The translations under genes were made by a program, and so were the position numbers. This document shows, one piece after another, positions 57,666 to 64,000 of a DNA stretch of 64,000 bases. Every line of letters begins with the position of its first letter. Positions within the stretch are counted from its first letter, which is position 1. The stretch lies in contig WPIO01000036.1 of NCBI GenBank assembly GCA_009760855.2, positions 235,001-299,000 on the forward strand, in the 5' to 3' direction. The DNA is from Cristatella mucedo. Taxonomy: Eukaryota > Bryozoa > Phylactolaemata > Cristatellidae. The notes below the pieces were generated by a model. That model saw only the letters and a program-made list of their open reading frames with translations. It did not search any database and was not told the origin of the DNA.

Positions 57666-60474
57666 AGAAAGCGATCTGAGTCGGCGCTAGACGGGTCGAG
57701 CTAGAAAGAGATTGGGTTCTCTTACTGCGACTTGTGTGACTTCTTATTACGGATGCACGCCTTATCTTTGGCCTGTCAAGATCACAATCCTCCACACGAT
57801 AGAATCCAATAATCTCGAGAGTTTACTGAGAAGCATGAGTTAAGCCTAATATTACCGTCTCCTACACGACTCGACTCCTGACCGTGTACAGATGTAAGGA
57901 GTAGTGAGGTATCTATAACTTGAAAATATAAAGAGGCAAGTATTCTGTGCTAGACAATTCTTCCTTGGTTTGCACGTATCAGAGAGCATTTATAATTCAT
58001 GCTGAGAGGTTGGTTACTGCCATCTGGGAAAAGCTAGAGAAAAAAAATGGAGCAACAAGTACGTAGTTCAAAGTACCAAACAACAATATTGTCTTGGCTG
58101 GACGCAAAAGCGCTGCTTTTTTAGCAGAGATTTAACAATTTAGTGAAGAACGCAATCACTTGCTCAATTTGGTTGATGGATAAACGATTGATCACAATTT
58201 ATGGAACCGTCGTAGCTCGCTAAGAGTTGTTCTCTCATTCAGCTGAGTGATATGAAAAACTACAAAAATCCGTGCTTGCGGCTTGTCGGCCCAGAGCACG
58301 AAATCAAGTAGAGCGAATGGCCAGGAGCAGCGAAGCGAGGTCAGTGAGGTCAGCCTGTCAGTCTCGCAAGGAAACACGAGGAAATACTAAAATTCTCGTG
58401 GTTGTGATTGACAATGAAAACGAGACCAGGGAAACGAGAAGTGAGTGGACGCATGGCAGCCATACAATCTCACTTCGAGTCAAGGTTTCCGCCTTTCGTG
58501 GGAACTTTGAAAAAAGTAGTCAGTCATACTGGTAGACTACCCCGTTCTGTCTGGAAGTGGAAACCGCTACGGTGCTAGTCTCAGCCGACGCGTGGCGAAA
58601 ACTAGTGACGCTCGAACCTCTTGTCACTGCACGCGACATCTGGATGCAGCACCGGTACACGCGAATATGTCAGCAGTAGCCGGAAACTGAAGCTACGAAC
58701 TACGCTCTCATACCATTACAGAACAAGTCGACGACGATAACGCAGATGCTTGCTTGCCAACAATGCGATGGATTGCAGGCGTTCAGCAGTCGGCTTTCAT
58801 GCGGCCTCGGCTATAGATTATCGCACAATCAGTTCCTAGCCATTCCAACTAAGGACCTTCGATATAATGAATGTCAGTTATAGCCTGTCCGACGTGGCTC
58901 GTTATCGCAGCAGGGCTCTATAGCTACACGTCTTGCGTTATCACATCCCCAAATGGTATCAGCACTTTCAAATTGCACCGAACTGTGACGTCGCTTCGTG
59001 CACGCTTCACGCTCGCTACAGTCGTGCGTGAATCGCTATCGTTTGCAATTCGATTTTCTCTCTTTTCAGCTCGTGCAAAACACTAGAAAGCGAGAGACGT
59101 TTTCCTCTCTTACAGGAAGCTACACGATGACTCATCATTAATATCGTCGTCATTATTATGCAATACAAACGTGCCGATTTTGACCACTAGCCGTCTCTTT
59201 AGCTGCTCCGAGGTCTGCAAGTTGAGTCCGTCTCTTTAGCTGCTCCGAGGTGTGCAAGTTGAGTCCGCGAGCTCTTCTTTCGGTGTACACGCAGCTTATC
59301 TAGCGATCCTGGCGGCAATCTAGCGGATCATTTTCACAGCTTCCTTTTAATGCGAGAAAGATACAATCAGAGAGTCTGCCTTCTACATTAACATACCCAC
59401 TGAACTCAGAAGCAGCTGACGTCAGAGAGCCGGAGAAGGCTTGTCTATCTTGCTGACATGCCGCAGCCGCCGAGCCTGCCCATCGTTTGTGCCCAGCACG
59501 CTAGCAGCTAGCCGGGTCCGTTTATGCTATGCCACGCGAGGCCATCAAAATGCCGCTCATTCCGCTCTAAACCATCAAGATTGGTTATCGCAGCACCAGT
59601 CATCCTTATTATCAGGCTTTGTCACGGTGCATGCTGCTGCTAAAAAGTATCGCCGCCCGTAATGGTAGTTTCCCGTTCGCGCCGTCAGCTGGAGGCTGTG
59701 TGGGTTGGGCCCGGAGCGCCTAGCTAGCTGCATGCAGATGGCCCATCGTCGCCGACGATGTAAGAGACGGACTAAGTCCGCGACTGATGCAAGCTGTTCC
59801 CATCGAAAAAAATAATCCACCATGCTGCATTATCTCGCGGCTAATTGTTGCCTGATCAGTGTGTAACAGCGATTTCGGTACGCATTTTCGAGACCTCACT
59901 AAAAAAATGCAATGGTGTAGTTTCAACGGTGGAGTGCGTTTGCTCAAAATGGACGGTGGCCGTTCGGAAATCGCTAGTTGCCAAGTGGATGCGTTTCGCC
60001 TGGTCTTTGTGGACCTCAAGTGAAGTTAGTAGTAACTCGATATTGACGGATACCCGTTGTACGGGCATGAAACGCACGGGGCCAAACGGTCGGACCGTCA
60101 TGATGGGAATGTCTGAGACGGTCGGTCTTTTCCGTTCGGGTCATAGATCATCGGCTGTACGATCCCGTGTTATTGGGACCGAATTTGGTAACGATGAAAG
60201 ACCTAAATGAATTTTTCAGCATCTATGTACTGATAAGTTCCGCGAAAACGCTCCGTCTGCAGCGAGAAAGCAAATGTTTGTGCAAATAAGATTGTAATGA
60301 TAATAAAGACGACTACGAGTATAAAAATATCGGATATAGGAATACTCTGCTTATAAGAACAGCAGTACTGCGTCCCAGATTTACTCTAGCTACAGCCTCA
60401 CTCTGCATATGGGAATACTCCGCCTGTAAGAATGGTCATTTGCCGGCCCGATCGTATTTGTATAAGCGGACTCG
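57666..60474. other. 2.8 kb mostly unique DNA, one open segment
   Basis: A 37-bp unit holding CCGTCTCTTTAGCTGCTCCG is tandemly doubled at 59191-59264. At 59845-60210 all three tested readings stay open for 50 to 120 codons: + 59845-60210, minus 60101-59856 (ending ..MRTEIAVTH), and another + frame. I do not recognise a protein. It could be a fragment of an unrecognised transposon or a chance event. Confidence 0.35.
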
Positions 60475-61080
60475 ACTGCACTGTGCGTGTCACCTCTAAC
60501 CGCGTTATGCTTACTGACATTGTGTACATTTTTACTAACCGTTTCATCGTTCTTTATGTAAAGCAAAAGTAAAGGGCTAAGAAAGCGATTAAGTTCACTG
60601 AGAGCGATGTAAAAGTGTATTACTACTATTATTATTAATACACAACTTGTATAACGCCCTAGGGAAACTAAGCCTCTTTTTAGACATTTTACATGTGCTG
60701 GGAAGAAACCACGCTAATTGGTTAAAGTAGTTTTCAAGTTTCTTTTTAAAACTCGTCAAATTTCAGGGGATTTTGCAGCGTCAGTAGAGAGTGAGTCCCA
60801 CGCTTTTGGAGTATACTAGCTAAAGGCACGATCCCCGAAGGATTTGAGGTTACTTGGAGGATCAGGCCAACGACACGAGTCAGATAAGCTGGAGGTACGA
60901 CATTTAGGAAGTAATTTTGGATATGTATCCGCCAGCAAGTGTTAAAGGGACGTGCTAGCGAGTGACAAAACTTTGAACTAGATACACTACTTAAGCAGGA
61001 TCTGATCGGTGAGAACTGGTATAAGTGAAATTTGCAGCGGTCACGATAGATAAGTCTAGCAGTTGATTTGTGTAGCATTT
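60475..61080. mobile_element. Tail-to-tail LINE-C pair
   Basis: A + strand tail (60475-60640, ending CTACTATTATTATT) abuts a minus-strand copy (60641-61080) running back through TTCAGGGGATTTTGCAGCG to the reverse transcriptase end. Confidence 0.8.
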
Positions 61081-61084
61081 TTAT

Positions 61085-61910
61085 TATTGTACAATGACCT
61101 CTAGATGACTAAATCATCTCAAAAGTCAAGTTGACCTACTTTCAGCTAGGTAACATGACTTCAATTCAAGCCTACTTAGACATGGATATCACATCCGATT
61201 TGGTCCATGCATTTGTTCTTCCCTCTCGACTTTTGTAACTCTTTAAGTGCCCTGAAAGAGATGAAGTTCTCTGTGGGGGCTAGATAAACGTATTATTATT
61301 ATTATTAATTTGCTGCTGGCACGTCTTTCGGCCTTTGGAATCAGATGCTTAAAGTTGGCGTAAAACTCTGCATTTAGGTTAATCTGTCATAGAAGTCACT
61401 GTTGCCACATCGCACTACTTGCTAACATGCACTGGCTTCCAACCAAGCAGCGCGTCGGTTTCATTCTTTTGTCACCCACTTTTAGGCCCATTCATTGTAA
61501 TGCTCCAGCCTACCTATCAGAACTAATCCCCAACAGGCAAGGTATCGTACCAGCCACTCTTCAGACTCAAGTCGTTTAGCTGTGACTCGAGCCAGCCTTA
61601 AATCCTTTGGAGACCTTGGTTTTAGTTCTTATGGTCCCAAAGCCTGGAACTAAATTCTGACTGACTTCACGACCTCCCATGACTTAAAGCGTTTAAATAG
61701 AAGCTAAAAACGCAGGTTCTTCAGAAAATTTTCTGGTACTCGTGATTTGTCCTCTGTGTACTTACGCTTGCTGAAACAATGCATGCTATCCAACTATTCA
61801 ATAGCTATATTGAAATGCTTTCTCTACAGCATATGTAAAGTACCTAGAATTACATTTAGTTCTCTGAGAACACTATAAAAATGTAACATATTGTAGTTAT
61901 CGTCATTATT
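61085..61910 (+). mobile_element. LINE-C split by a LINE-C tail
   Basis: 61085-61241 ends at SRLL*L-like CGACTTTTGTAACT. A 67-bp tail with TATTATTATTATTA (61242-61308) follows, then TTTGCTGCTGGCACG continues the interrupted copy to its own tail near 61900. Confidence 0.8.
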
Positions 61911-62134
61911 GCTCAGAACGTCAGATCTGCTGGTAGTGAATTACAGAAGTTTAGAGGCATGTTAAAAATACACGAACACCCTGCTGTGCTCTTTTTATCT
62001 TAGCAGGCCTATGTTTTGCAAATGTGAGCCTTTAAAGCTACTCGGATGACCGTTGCCCGTCGACAATAGGCTCTGAAATTTCCTTCCAAGATAGGACCCG
62101 AGCAAGTTGAAGTGCTCTGTTATGTCAGGCGAGA

Positions 62135-62258
62135 TCATCCGTTAACCACCAACCGTGTAATCATGCTTTCTTTAAAACATAAGTAAAGCACCTAGAAAGA
62201 GATTAGATTCTCCGAGGGTTACGTATAGTTGTATTATTAATGCTGTTGCTATTATTGG
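62135..62258 (+). mobile_element. LINE-C tail
   Basis: ACATAAGTAAAGCACCTAG, AAAGAGATTAGATTCTCCG and TTATTAATGCTG..TATTATT. Confidence 0.75.
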
Positions 62259-63072
62259 TCTTCAAGAAGACCTGGTTGATCGATATTATCAAACGCTATT
62301 CATAGACCAAGCAGAAGTAGCAAAGAGACTCTGCGTAGGTCGGAATGCTTGAGAAGGTCTATACACATTCGGCTGTGCTGACTTTGTGGAGTGATAAGTT
62401 CTAAAACTTGAATGCAAATTACTTGCCAGCTACCTGTACCTCAACTGTTTAGCTGCAGAATCACTTAGTTTTGGAAGTGCGCAAATGATGACGCGACTAT
62501 TCAGCTTTCATTGTAAGTGCACAACGCGTGATTAATCGGGGAGCTTGAACAGAGTCTGAGGTCATGTGAGTTACTCACGTTGTGCTTTGATTCACTTTCG
62601 CGCCACTCCAACATCCATAGCGAAATACATTGGCTGGTGAGACAACGTGTCTTCATGAAGCGTTGCCCACCATAGTCCCACCATTGCCCAGCATAGTCTG
62701 AAGACCACCTTGTCAATCAGCTCATCTAGCTGATAGATGAATCTATAACATACCCATAAATATATATATATAATAATATAATAATATAATATAATAACCT
62801 GAAGTACCCCGGCTCACGAATAGCCTCGTTGACGTGCGATCCGAGAGAATTGGGGACTGGAACGCATTATTTGGCATTATTTAATTAGTAATTATATAAT
62901 CACTATTTACAAGGTGCCTTATTTTGCAAAGTAGCATGTTTCGCCATTGGGAATTTAAATATATCACGACGCGACATTCATGTCAGTTTATATTATATTT
63001 ATATCACATATAATTATTAATAATTACACACATATACATAATTATTAATTATAATATATGTATATATACATA
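62259..63072. other. AT-rich DNA, no gene recognised
   Basis: Short TATATAATAATATAAT tracts at 62757-62800 and AT-rich sequence from 62860 to the SINE. Confidence 0.4.
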
Positions 63073-63074
63073 CA

Positions 63075-63244
63075 ATACTAGCTGATTTAACAGCCTCTTT
63101 TTGTATAGCAACAGACGAGCCTTTATGGCTATCACCACCACTTGCAGTGGCGGTAAAGGATCGCCCACCACAGGATTCGAACCCACGACCTTGGGGCCGA
63201 GGTCATGAAAAGCAACCGCCTTACCTAGTGAGCCAGTACGACTC
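63075..63244 (-). mobile_element. SINE-A copy
   Basis: TAGCTGATTTAACAGCCTC tail, CACCACTTGCAGTGGCGGTA hairpin, GGATTCGAACCCACGACC B-box complement, CCGCCTTACCTAGTGAGCC head. Confidence 0.92.
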
Positions 63245-63483
63245 AACAATATACAAGCGCTCAGTTCACTGCGCAGGTTTGTATCGAACTGAGAGCGTTC
63301 CGTAGATGCTCGAGTTACGGCCGATGTAGAGCTTTCTGCAATCGTACCGTAGCGGACTGCAACCTCCCGGAGTCATTCTCGTTAACACGACGCGATATCT
63401 GGCATCCCTAGGTCGGCCAAAGTAAAGTCTGTAGTCCTTGCTCATTACATTTAAGCTTAAGTAGCATGCTCTTGTATGCATGT

Positions 63484-64000
63484 GTGCATGTATCTCCGTC
63501 TGTTACTCCACAAAGCCACAAAGACTAGGTGTTACGCTACAGACTTTTGTTAGCCCACTCAAAGCCTAAACGGCTTTCGGTACGCATTTGTTATCCAACA
63601 GTTCTTATCTCACGCAACAAAGAGAAAGTGAGAAGCATAGGCAATCAGGAGAGCAGTTGAGGTAGTGAGTAGCATGCAAGTAGCAGAACCAAAGATTGCT
63701 GGAAAGAAAGTGCTATAGTATGCAGTGGGAGAGTAGATGTCGTTGCACAAAAGTTGTCGAAGCGAGTTCCACAGTCTGGGCCCTGCAGAGCAAAAGCTTC
63801 TGTCGCCAACGGTATTTAATTGGAGGAACGGAACAACTAATTTTATTGTCCATAGAGAACCTAAGGGCACGAAGAGGCTGAAACTGGTGTAGCAGTTCAA
63901 ATAGATATAAAGTAGCCAAGCTCTGGCGGGCCTTATGGGTCCGCGTAAGAACTTTACTCTATATCCGTTGATCAGTCGGCAGCCATCCAAGCTCTTTCAG
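63484..64000 (-). mobile_element. LINE-D, minus strand, cut by window end
   Basis: GTGCATGTATCTCCGTCTG end, AGAGAAAGTGAGAAGCATAG, GAGCAAAAGCTTCTGTCGCC. The minus frame gives NTVGDRSFCSAGPRLWNSL then the deletion-scarred end. It runs past 64000. Confidence 0.88.

Overview
The window is nuclear DNA of an animal, most likely an invertebrate; the species cannot be named from the sequence. The evidence is one intron-containing TGF-beta superfamily ligand gene, many degenerate LINE fragments of the CR1/L2 type, two tRNA-derived SINE families, an apparent hAT-type MITE, very abundant GA, CA and TA microsatellites, and CpG-dense GC-rich blocks alternating with AT-richer repeat-laden DNA. Nothing here looks bacterial, organellar or viral.

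Only one protein-coding gene can be supported. It lies on the + strand at 22442-24757, with two coding exons and one 969-nt GT-AG intron. It encodes a predicted 448-residue secreted precursor: signal peptide, prodomain, furin-type RRLRRR site and a 126-residue C-terminal cystine-knot domain. The domain has the extra N-terminal cysteines of the activin/TGF-beta type, but the cysteine that normally makes the interchain disulphide is serine (Ser413). The gene sits in a CpG-rich block (about 17.9-25.0 kb) that is broken by an antisense LINE fragment at 20.8-21.8 kb. A possible poly(A) signal lies about 430 nt after the stop.

Most of the rest is transposon debris. LINE-C is a CR1/L2-like element with reverse transcriptase pieces, a tail hairpin and a (TTA)n end. 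It occurs in about 30 fragments on both strands, all broken. LINE-D is a second, related family that ends in a GAGATACATTACATTA-like tail. SINE-A is tRNA-derived, with a GGTTCGATTCC B box and a TTTATTTA tail. SINE-B is tRNA-derived and its 3' end is nearly the same as the LINE-C tail, which suggests that LINE-C machinery mobilised it. Several copies are nested, which gives relative ages: SINE-A in LINE-C, SINE-B in LINE-C, SINE-B in LINE-D, LINE-D in LINE-C, and a LINE-C tail in LINE-C.

Layout: 0-10 kb, AT-richer repeats plus the hAT-like MITE; 10-17.9 kb, repeats and microsatellites with gene-free DNA; 17.9-25 kb, CpG-rich block with the ligand gene; 25-30.9 kb, repeats; 30.9-33.9 kb, CpG-rich block with a TCF-like site cluster and a 16-bp tandem repeat; 33.9-47.3 kb, mixed repeats, GC-rich blocks and large microsatellites; 47.3-52.4 kb, GC-rich blocks with a CGG repeat and an 88-bp duplication; 52.4-64 kb, AT-richer repeat-rich DNA. 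Most long open frames outside the ligand gene lie in microsatellites or GC-rich DNA, are open on several frames at once, and are not called as genes.
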